A stretch of 64,000 bases of DNA from Leptospira sp. GIMC2001 (GTDB taxonomy: Bacteria; Spirochaetota; Leptospiria; Leptospirales; Leptospiraceae): the NCBI RefSeq assembly GCF_028462125.1, contig NZ_CP115468.1:3031559-3095558 (forward strand), in the 5' to 3' direction. Within the stretch, counting starts at the first letter, position 1; each line of letters opens with the position of its first letter. Both the position numbers and the translations under genes were made by a program. The notes under the pieces were generated by a model that was not told the DNA's origin, ran no database searches, and was given only the letters and a program-made list of their open reading frames with translations. Positions 8,276 through 18,290 of the stretch are shown piece by piece.

Positions 8276-9463
8276 CTAATTCAGAGACTCTCTCTTACCA
8301 CCGAGACTTTTTATGTCTTCATACAGTGAGAGCCGATCAGATTCATCCATATCAACAAATTTCAGCAAGTAGCGACGTTTAACCTGTGGCAATGGAAATA
8401 TTTTTCCCCTAGTTTTAATCAATCTCCCAGTTGCCATATGCCACTCAACTTCCCATAATTCTGATATTTTCCAGAAATCGGAATCTATGTTTTCAGAAAT
8501 TTCAAAAGTAAGTCCACGATCAGACAGTTTGTCCGCAATTGTAAAAAACTTTGTATTCTTTGAAACAAGGTTCTCATCTTGCTTGTTTGTATCTTTATTC
8601 GTAACATGAGTCTGCGGATCTTTCCGCTTTGGCTTTACCTCAAACCTTTTGCGAATCTCTGCTTCTAAAGAAAATAGTTCTTCTTGAATATCCAAGTCTT
8701 GATTTTTTATAATATTATCAATAATTTCTTTCTCTAAATCACCAGACTCTTTGAGTTGTGGCCAGTTAGAAATTTCAATTTGGAACTTTTGATCAAGCAT
8801 TAAATGTGCATGACCCGCCGATTCAGGCCGGCCTGTAACTTGAAATATAATTGCTTGATTGAGGTTACCAACTAATAGACCTGGAATGTAATAACCACCT
8901 TCTTTGATTCGGAAAACATATAACTTCGCTGGTATTTCAATTTTACCTGTTGGCAATTTTGTTTTTGGAGAAGATAAAAGAACATTCTCTGATGTTGATT
9001 TCATAACGCGAGTGAGCTCTTCACCTGCCTCAGTGATTAAAGCACAAACTTCTCCCGCATCCAAATTATCTATATGAAATTCTTGATTCGTTGACGCATC
9101 ACGATAAAGACGATCATAAATTCTTACAGCAACATCAGGCTTGATCCCATCAAATTCCATAAGAAAATCAAATAATCTGCGTCGAACAAATTTCCAATCC
9201 TGATCTTGAACCAATCTTTCTTTTTCAGAATCTTCTAAAGTATCTAAAAATTTACCTAGATAATGGCTTTCAATTTTGGAAAAACTTCTTCCAATGATTG
9301 AAGCTCTGAGAATTCCGTGAGCATCAATTTTTGTTCTCTGCTTTTTGAAGAAATAATTCATAACAGCGAACACTGAGAGCATCATGATTATAAAAACAAA
9401 TAACCATACAAAAGAATCTACACCAACTGTCGGCCACACCATAATATCAGCTATATATACCAT
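8276..9463 (-). CDS. Membrane-anchored protein with PilZ-like C-terminus
   Basis: Function unknown. The 395 residues have one membrane helix near the N-terminus (about 17-40), then a mixed soluble region. The C-terminal 100 residues look like a PilZ domain: a segment ADKLSDRGLTFEISE recalling the D-x-S-x-x-G turn, and a late strand RRYLLKFVDMDESDR. I do not see a clear RxxxR motif, so c-di-GMP binding is uncertain. A basic, Asn/Lys-rich linker (about 270-300) separates the two parts. GGGGATAAGAAG stands before the ATG at 9463, and a good promoter lies at 9487-9515. It is divergent from murA across 74 bases. Confidence 0.65.
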   Translation of the reverse strand: MVYIADIMVWPTVGVDSFVWLFVFIIMMLSVFAVMNYFFKKQRTKIDAHGILRASIIGRSFSKIESHYLGKFLDTLEDSEKERLVQDQDWKFVRRRLFDFLMEFDGIKPDVAVRIYDRLYRDASTNQEFHIDNLDAGEVCALITEAGEELTRVMKSTSENVLLSSPKTKLPTGKIEIPAKLYVFRIKEGGYYIPGLLVGNLNQAIIFQVTGRPESAGHAHLMLDQKFQIEISNWPQLKESGDLEKEIIDNIIKNQDLDIQEELFSLEAEIRKRFEVKPKRKDPQTHVTNKDTNKQDENLVSKNTKFFTIADKLSDRGLTFEISENIDSDFWKISELWEVEWHMATGRLIKTRGKIFPLPQVKRRYLLKFVDMDESDRLSLYEDIKSLGGKRESLN

Positions 9464-9486
9464 TCTTCTTATCCCCTGATTCTTTA

Positions 9487-9515
9487 AGTATATATAGAAA
9501 TGCTTGTCATTGCAA
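9487..9515 (-). promoter_or_regulatory. Sigma-70-type promoter for the PilZ-like gene
   Basis: On the minus strand TTGCAA (9515-9510) and TATACT (9492-9487) are spaced by 17 bases, close to the consensus. The transcription start would fall about 15 bases before the ATG at 9463. Confidence 0.5.
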
Positions 9516-9537
9516 GTCTTTGTTATAACCTAGTTTT

Positions 9538-10842
9538 GTGGCAGAGTCATTTTTCCGTATCAAAGGCAAGAACCCGATTTCGGGTACAATTACACCGCAA
9601 GGCAATAAGAACGAAGCACTCCCTCTATTGGGTGCTGTTTGCATGATCAAATCAGAAGTGATTTTAGAAAATGTTCCAATGATTGCGGACGTTTTGAACT
9701 TAATCGAAGTGATTAGTCATTTAGGTGTAGAAGTGAAAAAATTGGAACCAGGTCGTTTTTCATTTCGACCAGGCAATAATCTGAATTCTGATTTGCCACC
9801 CGAACTTTGCAGCAAGCTTCGTGGAGCTGTCACCTTAGCGGGCCCTATTCTTGCTATGACTGGAAGAGTATTTTTGCCAAGACCTGGGGGAGACAAAATT
9901 GGTCGGAGAAGAATTGATACTCATCTTCTTGCGCTCGAAGCACTTGGTGCTCATATCGAAGTGTTTCCTGATGGCTATGAAATAAAAACGGACAAATTGA
10001 TCGGCAAAGACATTCTTTTGGACGAAACGTCCGTCACAGCAACCGAAAATGCAGTGATGGCTGCTTGTTTTGCTGAAGGTAGAACGATAATTCGAAATGC
10101 AGCGTCTGAACCACATGTGCAAGGACTTTGCCGATTTCTTAATTCAAGCGGCGCAAAAATCTCTGGCATCGGATCCAACGTTTTGATCATAGATAGCATA
10201 TCTACTCTTGAATCCAATAATGGCGAACCAATTGTCCATAGAATTGGAAGTGACTATTTGGAAATTGGATCCTTTATCTCACTTGCGGCATTGACTCGAG
10301 GTGAGTTGTTTATCAAAGATGTAAACCTTTCAGATATTCGCATGATGCGAATCGTATATTCAAGACTCGGAATTGAAATCAGACCGCATGAAGATGGAAT
10401 TATAGTGCCATCTGGACAGAAAATGGAAATACATCCTGATTATCATGGAGTAACTCCCAAGATCGACGATGCACCTTGGCCTGGTTTTCCAGCAGATATG
10501 ACATCCGTCGCATTGGTTACTGCTACGCAATGCAAAGGAACTGTGATGATTCATGAGAAACTTTTTGAATCTCGACTATTTTTCGTTGATAATATTATTG
10601 CGATGGGTGCTCAGATCATTCTCTGCGATCCACATCGAGCTATCGTAATTGGACCGAACAAATTGTACGGTCAACGTGTTGCAAGCCCAGATATTCGTGC
10701 AGGAATGGCGATGATACTTGCTGCATTATGTGCTGAGGGTGTAAGCGAAATTCACAATATTATACAAATTGATCGCGGTTTTGAGCGAATTGATGAAAGA
10801 TTGCAAGGATTAGGAGCAGACATCCAAAGAATCGAAGAATGA
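9538..10842 (+). CDS. murA: UDP-N-acetylglucosamine 1-carboxyvinyltransferase, Cys-to-Asp variant
   Basis: Cytoplasmic enzyme that adds enolpyruvate from PEP to UDP-GlcNAc, the first committed step of peptidoglycan synthesis. The 434 residues follow the EPT-synthase fold from [12 protein letters not shown] near the N-terminus to the final [15 protein letters not shown]. The catalytic-loop motif, normally PGGCxIG, is PGGDKIG with D119 (codon 9892-9894). The Asp form is active but not alkylated by fosfomycin, as known in mycobacteria and chlamydiae. The GTG start is the first possible one after an in-frame TAA at 9526; it has no ribosome binding site and a TATAAC at 9524-9529 so close that a nearly leaderless mRNA is possible. 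It overlaps the next gene by 4 bases. Confidence 0.95.
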   Translation: MAESFFRIKGKNPISGTITPQGNKNEALPLLGAVCMIKSEVILENVPMIADVLNLIEVISHLGVEVKKLEPGRFSFRPGNNLNSDLPPELCSKLRGAVTLAGPILAMTGRVFLPRPGGDKIGRRRIDTHLLALEALGAHIEVFPDGYEIKTDKLIGKDILLDETSVTATENAVMAACFAEGRTIIRNAASEPHVQGLCRFLNSSGAKISGIGSNVLIIDSISTLESNNGEPIVHRIGSDYLEIGSFISLAALTRGELFIKDVNLSDIRMMRIVYSRLGIEIRPHEDGIIVPSGQKMEIHPDYHGVTPKIDDAPWPGFPADMTSVALVTATQCKGTVMIHEKLFESRLFFVDNIIAMGAQIILCDPHRAIVIGPNKLYGQRVASPDIRAGMAMILAALCAEGVSEIHNIIQIDRGFERIDERLQGLGADIQRIEE

Positions 10843-11537
10843 AAAGAAAAGATCTCTTTCGCACACTATTCACGAAAGCAATTGATCTAACAATCGAAGC
10901 AGGTGAAGAGCTCTCAGATGCCTTCAAACCTGCAGAAAAACAGCAAAAATCCCATAATTCCAACTCTGAGAGCAACCTTGAGCTCCAAATAAAAGATTTT
11001 AGTCAAGAAATTTTCAACCCACCTAAACGAAAGTCGAAAAAATTAAAAAATAATAAGGATCAGGAAATTTATTTCCAACCAAACGGACTAAAATTTCCTC
11101 CTGGTTCCATTCAACCAGAGAGCAAATTTCTGAAAAACTGTACAGGTTGTTCAGATTGTATCTTCAATTGTCCATACACAGTTTTATTCCCACTGTATAA
11201 CAATTCACTGAATAAAAATATACCGTATATGGATGTAAATTCGAACGCTTGTTTGATGTGCAAAGATTGGCCTTGCATCAATGCATGCAACTTTGATGCA
11301 TTAAAACCCTTTAAAAACAATGAAAAACCCAAATTTGGCCAAGCTAAAGGGAAGTTTGAATTTTGCATCAATCAGAAGACAGGCGAGAAGACTTGTAATG
11401 CCTGCGAAGAGTCTTGTCCTATTGATAATGTTGTAAAATTCAAAAATGAAAAGCCCACGTTCGCAAAATCCTGCGTAGGTTGTGGAATATGTGTTCAATC
11501 TTGCCCAACATATCCTAAAGCTATTCAGATAAACTAA
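10839..11537 (+). CDS. 4Fe-4S ferredoxin-type protein co-translated with murA
   Basis: Predicted cytoplasmic electron-transfer protein. Of 232 residues the first 95 are polar and low in complexity. The rest holds several Cys clusters: [34 protein letters not shown] and [12 protein letters not shown]. The pattern resembles the NapF/NapG/MauM ferredoxins with up to four clusters; the middle ones are less canonical. No Tat signal is present, so a NapG-like periplasmic role is unlikely. The ATG overlaps the murA stop as ATGA (10839-10842), so the two are coupled, an odd partner for a peptidoglycan enzyme. No redox enzyme gene lies nearby to name its partner. Confidence 0.8.
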   Translation: MKRKDLFRTLFTKAIDLTIEAGEELSDAFKPAEKQQKSHNSNSESNLELQIKDFSQEIFNPPKRKSKKLKNNKDQEIYFQPNGLKFPPGSIQPESKFLKNCTGCSDCIFNCPYTVLFPLYNNSLNKNIPYMDVNSNACLMCKDWPCINACNFDALKPFKNNEKPKFGQAKGKFEFCINQKTGEKTCNACEESCPIDNVVKFKNEKPTFAKSCVGCGICVQSCPTYPKAIQIN

Positions 11538-11575
11538 CAGTTTTTTTCGTTATTGATTTTTTTTCTGAAAATAAA

Positions 11576-11603
11576 TTGACAAATCGCTACCATCTGTTAG
11601 GAT
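11576..11603 (+). promoter_or_regulatory. Sigma-70-type promoter for the zinc-ribbon gene
   Basis: Perfect -35 TTGACA at 11576-11581, 16-base spacer, -10 TAGGAT at 11598-11603. The predicted leader to the ATG at 11630 is about 20 bases. Confidence 0.65.
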
Positions 11604-11629
11604 AGAGAAAAATATACAGGGAAAGCAAA

Positions 11630-11953
11630 ATGGAACCAATTAAAGTCAATCCAGCATCACTAGATAAAATAGCTTCTGATCTAAAAAAAGATCCTGAAAC
11701 AGCGATAGGAAACTACCTTTACAAAGGATTTAGAATTCAAATAAGCAAATACAAAGCATCTGGTGCTGAGAGAGTTCAACAACTCTATAAAAGAAGAAGA
11801 GAAAACGGTATGTGTATCGTTTGTGGAACAAAAGTTTCAAGAAAGAACCCAGCTACTGGCAAATTATACAGACTTTGTGATTATCACAGATCTTTGATCG
11901 ACCAAAAGAACAAAGAAAAAAGTGCTAAGGCTAAAAAAGCTAAGAAAGCATAG
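11630..11953 (+). CDS. Small lysine-rich zinc-ribbon protein
   Basis: Function unknown. The 107 residues have a Cys-x2-Cys (MCIVCG, near residue 62) and a Cys-x2-His (LCDYHRS, near residue 85) that together could bind one zinc ion, as in small nucleic-acid-binding ribbons. A Lys/Ala-rich tail follows (last 15 residues, KKAKKA type) that could bind DNA or RNA. It has its own strong promoter (11576-11603) and is followed by a terminator (12002-12056), so it is monocistronic and probably well expressed. I do not recognise a named family. Confidence 0.7.
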   Translation: MEPIKVNPASLDKIASDLKKDPETAIGNYLYKGFRIQISKYKASGAERVQQLYKRRRENGMCIVCGTKVSRKNPATGKLYRLCDYHRSLIDQKNKEKSAKAKKAKKA

Positions 11954-12001
11954 AATAAATTATTAGATTGGCAATTTATTGCCATCACATACTAGCACGA
12001 G

Positions 12002-12056
12002 GCCAATCCAAGTATATACATCATGAATGAATAGAACGGATTGGCATTTTTATTTT
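12002..12056 (+). terminator. Intrinsic terminator with competing upstream arm
   Basis: GCCAATCC at 12002-12009 pairs with GGATTGGC at 12038-12045, followed by ATTTTTATTTT. The loop is long (28 bases). An upstream GATTGGC at 11966-11972 could pair with the same left arm and disrupt the terminator; that segment also forms its own hairpin TGGCAAT/ATTGCCA (11969-11984). Confidence 0.55.
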
Positions 12057-12098
12057 CATAGCCTAAAGCAGTATCTTCAAATTTTAGATTATTACAAT

Positions 12099-13550
12099 CT
12101 ACTTAGTCCTTATTCGCAATTCTGCTAATACTTCTTTACCTGAAGATTTGGAGTTAGCATTTGATTGATCAAGAATTCCTACAATCTCAACATCCAGAAA
12201 TTGACCCGCCAAGAGCTTATCCTTGAGTTCTTGATCCGCCAACCTTCCTTTGATATAGCTGTCTGTGACTAAAGTTCCATCTTTTTCTAAGATTGCTTCT
12301 TCCAGAGAAGATACTCTTTTTAAGATATAATCTTTTGTCCATTCCCGAGATAGATGCATCAATTCGAGAACTCTTTGCTTTTTGATTTCGTGCGGTACAC
12401 TATCACCAAGCCTTTCTGCTTCTGTATTCTTTCGAACACTGTATGGAAATGCATGAATCTTAGTGAATTCTAGCTCTCGTAAAAGGTCTACAGTCTCATT
12501 GAATTCGAAATCGGACTCTCCCGGAAAACCGGTAATCACATCTGTGCCCAGAAAAATATTCGGGAATTTGGATTTAGCAAGTTCAATTCTCTTTCTAAAT
12601 GAATCCGGATTGTAAGTCCTTCGCATAGATTTCAGAATTTTCCTTGAACCAGACTGAATTGGAATATGCAAGAATTTGCAAAAACGCGGATGGGAAATCA
12701 AATCTACAAGATCATGTCCCAAGTCTGGAGGCTCTAACGATGACAATCGAAGCCTGGAATAATCCAAAATCTTTAAGATTGATTCCAATAGAGGTATAAA
12801 GGATTTCTGTCCATTCGCGTCACGATACCAACCTAAATTCACACCTGTTAAAATGATTTCGCCGACGCCGTGATCTTGAATATATTTTACTTGATCCAAA
12901 ATATCCGTCAGTCCACGGCTCACACCAGCACCACGTGCTTGGGGAATCTTACAATAGGAACAGACTCGATTGCAACCATCTTGGACTTTTAAATAGGCTC
13001 TAGTGTGGCCCTCGGGCAAAACATCTGAATATGAAAATCGATCCAGATTTACAGGATTCGAGTGACCCAGAATTTTGTATGCTAATGCTGACTTCTCTGT
13101 ATTTCCAAAAACTCCAGCGACACCAGGAATTGATTCCAACACTTCTCGATCTGTCTGGGCATAACAACCTGTAACCCATACATTTGCTCCAGGAAATTTC
13201 TTGATAGCTGAGCGAATGATGTTTCTATTTTTGACATCGGCTCGATTGGTAACAGTGCAGGTATTGATAATAATATCAGACGGATGCTCACCTACGTCCG
13301 CCATAGCATACCCATTCTCTTTCAGAACAGAGAGAATTCCATCTGTTTCAAAAAAATTCAACCTACAGCCTAATGTATGTACTGCGACCTTTTTATTTTC
13401 AGTTAAACCTTTAGGTTCTTCAAAACCAATTTTTGTTAAGGAACCCGGATCAACTGAATCAGAAATATTTGAATCAACGAGAATTCCAATATTCGGATTT
13501 TGTTGTATATCAGCCAATCTAGATGGAATAGGAGAGAATTCTTTCTGCAT
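12099..13550 (-). CDS. mtaB: tRNA t6A37 methylthiotransferase (MtaB type)
   Basis: Radical-SAM enzyme converting t6A to ms2t6A at position 37 of tRNAs reading ANN codons. It has the UPF0004 N-domain opening with HTLGCRLN (first cluster Cys), [15 protein letters not shown] and TGCYAQ, then the radical-SAM motif [17 protein letters not shown] (CxxxCxxC). The order of motifs and the Leu-Gly-Cys-Arg-Leu-Asn form point to MtaB rather than MiaB or RimO. The C-terminal region is TRAM-like. The frame is open back to 13664, but that start would overlap the TPR gene by about 145 bases. I chose the ATG at 13550 (32-base overlap); a TTG at about 13517 is another option. It is the last gene of the run that begins with the Lol-type permease. 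Confidence 0.9.
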   Translation of the reverse strand: MQKEFSPIPSRLADIQQNPNIGILVDSNISDSVDPGSLTKIGFEEPKGLTENKKVAVHTLGCRLNFFETDGILSVLKENGYAMADVGEHPSDIIINTCTVTNRADVKNRNIIRSAIKKFPGANVWVTGCYAQTDREVLESIPGVAGVFGNTEKSALAYKILGHSNPVNLDRFSYSDVLPEGHTRAYLKVQDGCNRVCSYCKIPQARGAGVSRGLTDILDQVKYIQDHGVGEIILTGVNLGWYRDANGQKSFIPLLESILKILDYSRLRLSSLEPPDLGHDLVDLISHPRFCKFLHIPIQSGSRKILKSMRRTYNPDSFRKRIELAKSKFPNIFLGTDVITGFPGESDFEFNETVDLLRELEFTKIHAFPYSVRKNTEAERLGDSVPHEIKKQRVLELMHLSREWTKDYILKRVSSLEEAILEKDGTLVTDSYIKGRLADQELKDKLLAGQFLDVEIVGILDQSNANSKSSGKEVLAELRIRTK

Positions 13551-14286
13551 TTTTGGAGATTGGGACTTCTTTTGCATTGAGAGAAATTGCTTTTTGAATG
13601 CTGTCTTTTGCTTCGGTAAGATATTGGCTCGCTTCTTTTTTCTTACCTGATTTACGACTTGCAAGAAACAACTTTTCTTGGACTAAAGCGAGATTGTTCC
13701 AAATTGCTGCAGAATCAGAATTGATTGCTGATGCCCATTTTAAACTAACGTCTGCTTTATCATAATTACCAAGTGAATAGTAAATTTTACCTTCGAGATT
13801 CAATAATTCCGCATCGTTTTGTGAAATAGATTTCAATTTTTCCACACGATTGAGGGCTGTCTTTGGTTTGCCACGACGAAATAATGTATATGCATACAAA
13901 AATTGTATTTCTGGATCTTCACTAAATCTTTCAATTGCCTCCGTTGCTAACTCCAATGCTCCTTTCGTCTTGTCATGATTTAGAAATAAACGTATATGAT
14001 CCGCTCTCATTCTAGGTTCATTTGGTTTGAATTTCATTGCTTGAAAAAAATGAGCTGAAGATGAAGTAAAATCATTTAAATTATTGTAAGCAAATGCACA
14101 GAGGACATGGGTTTCATAACTATTCCCTCCGGCATCATGGATTTTGGCTATTTCTTCAATAGTAGCTTTCCAATTCTTTTCTTGATATTTACTTTTGGCA
14201 GAAGCATAATCTGATTCTGCACTTAGACTGAAGGATAATATTATAAATAATATTCCAAAATTTAATATATTTTTTTTATTTAACAT
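13519..14286 (-). CDS. Secreted TPR-repeat protein
   Basis: Exported protein of 255 residues, function unknown. Residues 1-23 form a signal peptide (basic start, hydrophobic core, ending SLSA before ES), with no lipobox Cys, so a periplasmic location is likely. The remainder is helical and contains about five tetratricopeptide-like units with typical small-residue spacing, for example around [20 protein letters not shown] and [18 protein letters not shown]. TPRs usually mediate protein-protein contacts. The gene lies 28 bases after the small membrane protein and overlaps mtaB. Confidence 0.75.
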   Translation of the reverse strand: MLNKKNILNFGILFIILSFSLSAESDYASAKSKYQEKNWKATIEEIAKIHDAGGNSYETHVLCAFAYNNLNDFTSSSAHFFQAMKFKPNEPRMRADHIRLFLNHDKTKGALELATEAIERFSEDPEIQFLYAYTLFRRGKPKTALNRVEKLKSISQNDAELLNLEGKIYYSLGNYDKADVSLKWASAINSDSAAIWNNLALVQEKLFLASRKSGKKKEASQYLTEAKDSIQKAISLNAKEVPISKNAERILSYSI

Positions 14287-14314
14287 TCGCTATTTCACAT
14301 TTCCTAATATTAAT

Positions 14315-14743
14315 TTAATGAGGCACGCCAATATTGGTCGTTTTATTCAATCCATCTAATCTTGATCTATATGGTTCAATTGGATCAATGTATACAAAAA
14401 CTGAAGAGTATTGATTTAGAAGATAGGTTTCAATATGTTCAGAAGAGATGATTTTCTCAGAATCCACTTCCAAGACAAGCATTCTGTCGAGATTCATATG
14501 CGCTAGGTAATCATCATCATCAAGAAATTCCGCTAAGAGCAAGTAGCCATGACCAAAATACACACCACCCTGAAAGTAGTATTTATAATAGATCTTGACC
14601 TCAGGTAGGATTAAATCTGGTTCAATTACGCCAAGGTCAATCTTCTCAATGGATGCAAGTGTTCGAATCTTCCTCAATTGAAACCATACTTTTCTAATAA
14701 AGAAATAGCTAAGTAGGAACAATAGAGGAAGAATTACTGTCAT
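14315..14743 (-). CDS. Small membrane-anchored protein downstream of clpC
   Basis: Function unknown. The 142 residues start with a membrane helix (about 2-18) followed by basic residues (RKVWFQLRK), so the C-terminal part probably faces the cytoplasm. That part has acidic and aromatic-rich segments and no motif I recognise. The ATG at 14743 lies one base after the clpC stop, so it is almost certainly translated from the clpC message. It may be an adaptor or membrane partner of ClpC, but that is only guilt by position. Confidence 0.65.
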   Translation of the reverse strand: MTVILPLLFLLSYFFIRKVWFQLRKIRTLASIEKIDLGVIEPDLILPEVKIYYKYYFQGGVYFGHGYLLLAEFLDDDDYLAHMNLDRMLVLEVDSEKIISSEHIETYLLNQYSSVFVYIDPIEPYRSRLDGLNKTTNIGVPH

Positions 14744-14744
14744 C

Positions 14745-17294
14745 TTAGACCAGAGCTATCTCCTTCTCAGGTTCTCTTCCATTTTCCTCTTCATTGTTAA
14801 CGGAGCTAGGTCTAGATTTTTCTTGATAATCAACCCAATCCCCATTCTTATACTCAAATTTGCCTTCCACATAATCCATATGAATAATGGATGGTTTCTC
14901 GTATGTTCCTTTGAGAGTTTCAGTTGCCATATAATCTTCTAATTCTCTTTGGAAAACTCTTCTAAGAGGTCTTGCTCCATAAACTTGATCGTAACCAATA
15001 GTTGCAAAATGTTCTTTTGCAGATTCAGTGAGTTCCACTTTGATTTTCTTTTCGAACAATCTCTTGTTGAAATCAACCAACATGATATCCACAATTCTTA
15101 CAATATTCTCTTTTTGCAATGGTTGGAAATATACGATTTCGTCCACACGGTTTAAGAATTCTGGTGAGAAATGTTTTTTCAATTCATCACGAGCCTGATC
15201 CGTTTTGTATTTTTCATTCTCATGTGCAAAATCTTCAAACCCCAAGCGTCCGCCTTTGGTGATTTCTTTTGCAGCAATATTCGAAGTCAAAATAATGATC
15301 GTATCTCGAAAATTAACCTTTCTTCCTTTTGAATCTGTCAGATTGCCCTCTTCCATAATCTGCAAAAGAATATTGAAGATGTCATGGTGAGCTTTTTCAA
15401 TCTCATCCAGAAGAATTACAGAATAAGGTCTTCTTCGCACAAACTCCGTTAGCTGGCCACCATCATCATATCCAACATAACCAGGAGGCGCTCCAATCAA
15501 GCGACTTACAGAATGCGGTTCCATATATTCTGACATATCCACTCGCAACATTTTGTCATCGGTTCCGAATAGTTGTTCTGTCAATGCCTTGGCAAGTTCT
15601 GTTTTGCCCACACCCGTTGGTCCAAGAAAGATAAAAGATCCTGTCGGACGTTTCTCACTTTTAAGACCTGTTCGCGAACGTCTTACTGCTCTTGCGATTT
15701 TTTCGATAGCATCATCTTGGCCAACAACTCGTTCTCTGAGTGAATTTTCAATATGAAGTAATTTCTGGTTCTCAGTCTCTTCCATACGATTGAGTGGAAT
15801 GCCAGTCCATGAAGAAACTATGGAAAGTATATCCTCTTCTTCGATATTGACTGCGTAGCCTTCCATTCTTTCTTGCCATTGCTTTGTCTTATCTTCAAGT
15901 TCTTGTTTCTTGCGGTTGACTTCATCACGAATTGCAGCAGCTTTTTCATACTCTTGAGCACGAACTAAATCCTCTTTCTTGACGGAGAGATTCTTGATTT
16001 CTTCTTCAATCTCTTTGATCTCGACTGGTCTCTGGCAATTCGCAAGTCTTGCTTTAGCGCCTGCTTCATCAATGATATCAATCGCTTTATCTGGGAGGTA
16101 TCTGTCATTGATATAACGACTAGACATTCTCACCGCTTGCTCCAATGCCTTAGGAGAGTATTTAACTTTATGATGCACTTCGTACGCTTTCTTAAGACCA
16201 TCTAGTATCAAAATCGCATCATCTACAGAAGGCTCTTCCACTTTTACAGTTTGGAATCTTCTTTCTAAAGCTGAGTCTTTTTCTATGTACTTGCGGTATT
16301 CCGTAATTGTTGTAGCTCCGATACACTGCAACTCACCACGAGCAAGTGCAGGCTTAAGAATATTTGCAGCATCAACTGCACCCTCCGCAGCTCCTGCCCC
16401 AATTAGAGTATGCAACTCATCTATGAATATAATGATATTCGAAGAACTGACAATCTCTTTCATGATTTTCTTGAGTCTTTCTTCAAATTCACCACGATAT
16501 TTTGTTCCAGCGATGAGACTTGCAAGATCCAGAGATAGAACTCTCTTATCAAATAGCAAATCAGGAACCAATTTATCAATGATAGCCGAAGCAAGACCTT
16601 CAACGATTGCTGTTTTTCCTACACCAGACTCGCCAATCAATACAGGATTGTTCTTGGTCTTTCTGGATAGAATCTGGATAACTCTTTCAATTTCTTTGGA
16701 TCTTCCAATGACTGGATCGAGTTTCTTTTCTTTAGCAAGTTGTGTTAGATCACGAGCAAATTCATCCAATATGGGAGTCTTAGATTTCTCCGTTCTTGGA
16801 GGATTGTTTGCTGGAGATGGACTCGCAGAACCAGTAACCCCAGCAGTTGACGCAGGTGGTGCACCTAACAATCGCAATATTTCTGATTTTATAACATTAT
16901 AATTAACGCTAAAAGACGATAGAGAACCGCCAGCGATATTATTATTATCTCTTAACAGAGCGAGCAAAATATGTTCTGTTCCAACATAATTGTGTTTGAG
17001 TCTTTTGGCTTCTTCCTTGGAAATATCTATCATTTTCTGATATTTATCTTGTCCTTGAGAGACATCCATAAGTAGCGCACCAGAATTTTCTCTTGTCCGT
17101 TTCTCAACTTCACGACGAAGTTCACTGAGATTGATGTTTAGATTAGTAAGTATTTTTATCGCAACTGAGTCTTCTTCCTTGAGAAGACCTAAGAGGATAT
17201 GTTCTGGGCCAATAAAGTCGCTACCAAGCCTCTTTGCTTCATCTTGGGCGATCTCGTTGATGACTCTTTTAGCTCTTTTTGTAAACTCTAGCAT
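14745..17294 (-). CDS. clpC: ClpC AAA+ protein unfoldase
   Basis: ATP-driven unfoldase that feeds proteins to ClpP. The 849 residues show two N-terminal Clp repeats (about 1-145) and a first AAA+ domain with Walker [10 protein letters not shown] and Walker [16 protein letters not shown]-domain coiled coil follows (around [20 protein letters not shown]), the mark of ClpC against ClpA, then a second AAA+ domain with GPTGVGKTE and [12 protein letters not shown] ClpP-docking loop is present as RLGFEDF (LGF). The tail after residue 825 is short and charged. It follows the McsA/McsB-like gene by 66 bases, the same neighbourhood as in the Firmicute ctsR-mcsA-mcsB-clpC operon. No ctsR is present here. 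Confidence 0.97.
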   Translation of the reverse strand: MLEFTKRAKRVINEIAQDEAKRLGSDFIGPEHILLGLLKEEDSVAIKILTNLNINLSELRREVEKRTRENSGALLMDVSQGQDKYQKMIDISKEEAKRLKHNYVGTEHILLALLRDNNNIAGGSLSSFSVNYNVIKSEILRLLGAPPASTAGVTGSASPSPANNPPRTEKSKTPILDEFARDLTQLAKEKKLDPVIGRSKEIERVIQILSRKTKNNPVLIGESGVGKTAIVEGLASAIIDKLVPDLLFDKRVLSLDLASLIAGTKYRGEFEERLKKIMKEIVSSSNIIIFIDELHTLIGAGAAEGAVDAANILKPALARGELQCIGATTITEYRKYIEKDSALERRFQTVKVEEPSVDDAILILDGLKKAYEVHHKVKYSPKALEQAVRMSSRYINDRYLPDKAIDIIDEAGAKARLANCQRPVEIKEIEEEIKNLSVKKEDLVRAQEYEKAAAIRDEVNRKKQELEDKTKQWQERMEGYAVNIEEEDILSIVSSWTGIPLNRMEETENQKLLHIENSLRERVVGQDDAIEKIARAVRRSRTGLKSEKRPTGSFIFLGPTGVGKTELAKALTEQLFGTDDKMLRVDMSEYMEPHSVSRLIGAPPGYVGYDDGGQLTEFVRRRPYSVILLDEIEKAHHDIFNILLQIMEEGNLTDSKGRKVNFRDTIIILTSNIAAKEITKGGRLGFEDFAHENEKYKTDQARDELKKHFSPEFLNRVDEIVYFQPLQKENIVRIVDIMLVDFNKRLFEKKIKVELTESAKEHFATIGYDQVYGARPLRRVFQRELEDYMATETLKGTYEKPSIIHMDYVEGKFEYKNGDWVDYQEKSRPSSVNNEEENGREPEKEIALV

Positions 17295-17360
17295 ATAACC
17301 CCTTCCCTTTGTACATTTATTAGACGAAGGATGACATTTAAAACAGGAATGTTTCCTTAC

Positions 17361-18290
17361 TTAGAAAACTAAAGAAACGATTGAATGAAGGAAATAATAT
17401 TTTCTTCTTCGATTGAAATTTTTTATCGAAAAATAGTAAAACTTTCCGCCCAATCCGCTTGAATAAGATGCAATTTCTATTCCAAAACCCCGTTTTATCC
17501 AGTCTCTTAGCTGTCCAGGCTCCGATAAAGCTACTTTTTCCCGAGAAAAAATCAGAGAAAATCGATCGCCCCTTCCTACATTTGTCGGACAAGAAGTAAG
17601 AAATCCCCAATTTTTGCGAAAAATGAATATGCTTCTTTTCTGCATAAAAGCCATAATTTCCTTATAAATTTGGTCATTCTCGATTGTTTTTTCTAGCGAT
17701 TGCAAAAATTTTATTGCAACTTCATTTTTGCGAATTTCACCAGAAAGGATCAATTCGAAACGAATCTGATCCTCGTCTCCTAGGCGAAATTGGTATTTGA
17801 TTAATATTTTTGTATTTTCTAAATTTATAATATTGGGATCAATTTGGACAAAATGTTCGGATAATGACCATATTTCTGTATTGTCTCCCGATCCTTCATT
17901 CGTTTCAATATGCTTTAGATTGGGAAAATTGGACAATAAAAGGTTTCTTGCATGATCAATAAAACTTCGATTTGGTAGGAAAAAACTTTTTTCTAGATTC
18001 CGTGCAACTCTGTAGCGTGCCGAGAAATGCAAACCCTCGCCTCTAATATTACTAAATAGTTCTTTATCCAATGCATGGATTGTTGAGCGAAAAGGATTAT
18101 GCAGGTCGAAGCTCTGGATTGCTTCTTGCGATAAGCACCAATTCTTTTTCGACTCAAGATCTTTTGTAGCCAATGGATGATTCCAGAAAACTACATAACA
18201 GTTTGCACAACCAAATTTACCGGTAGAAAGAAAATGATTTATATTGGTTCCGCAGTAAAGGCAAGAATCATTCAAAAGGTTGGAGGACAC
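17361..18290 (-). CDS. Fused McsA zinc domain and compact McsB-like protein-arginine kinase
   Basis: Predicted to phosphorylate arginine residues of proteins, marking them for ClpC. Numbered from the GTG at 18290, residues 10-31 match the second zinc domain of McsA: CLYC (10-13) and the segment GKFGCANCY with C28 and C31. The rest aligns with McsB/phosphagen kinases: SARYRVARN (R92, R94, ATP-binding), GDEDQIR (172-177, equivalent of NEEDHIR with catalytic Glu E173 kept), LTSCPTN (C234) and a GRGDR segment keeping the nucleotide-binding Arg. It ends about 100 residues earlier than McsB and lacks the RDxxRA phospho-arginine site. The start is uncertain: TTG at 18329, GTG 18290 or TTG 18275; none has a good ribosome binding site. 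It overlaps lolD and precedes clpC. Fusion and motifs are seen; kinase activity is inferred. Confidence 0.8.
   Translation of the reverse strand: MSSNLLNDSCLYCGTNINHFLSTGKFGCANCYVVFWNHPLATKDLESKKNWCLSQEAIQSFDLHNPFRSTIHALDKELFSNIRGEGLHFSARYRVARNLEKSFFLPNRSFIDHARNLLLSNFPNLKHIETNEGSGDNTEIWSLSEHFVQIDPNIINLENTKILIKYQFRLGDEDQIRFELILSGEIRKNEVAIKFLQSLEKTIENDQIYKEIMAFMQKRSIFIFRKNWGFLTSCPTNVGRGDRFSLIFSREKVALSEPGQLRDWIKRGFGIEIASYSSGLGGKFYYFSIKNFNRRRKYYFLHSIVSLVF

Noticed and set aside
9504..9529. TTGTCA/TATAAC as a murA promoter
   Set aside because: Spacing is 14 bases, too short; only the -10-like TATAAC is noted.
13201..13650. 149-codon plus-strand frame opposite mtaB
   Set aside because: Shadow of mtaB and the TPR gene; no family pattern.
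16285..16902. 205-codon plus-strand frame opposite clpC
   Set aside because: It lies wholly within the coding strand of clpC; its composition (Ser/Leu/Arg) is what antisense of an AAA+ gene gives, with no ribosome binding site or motif.
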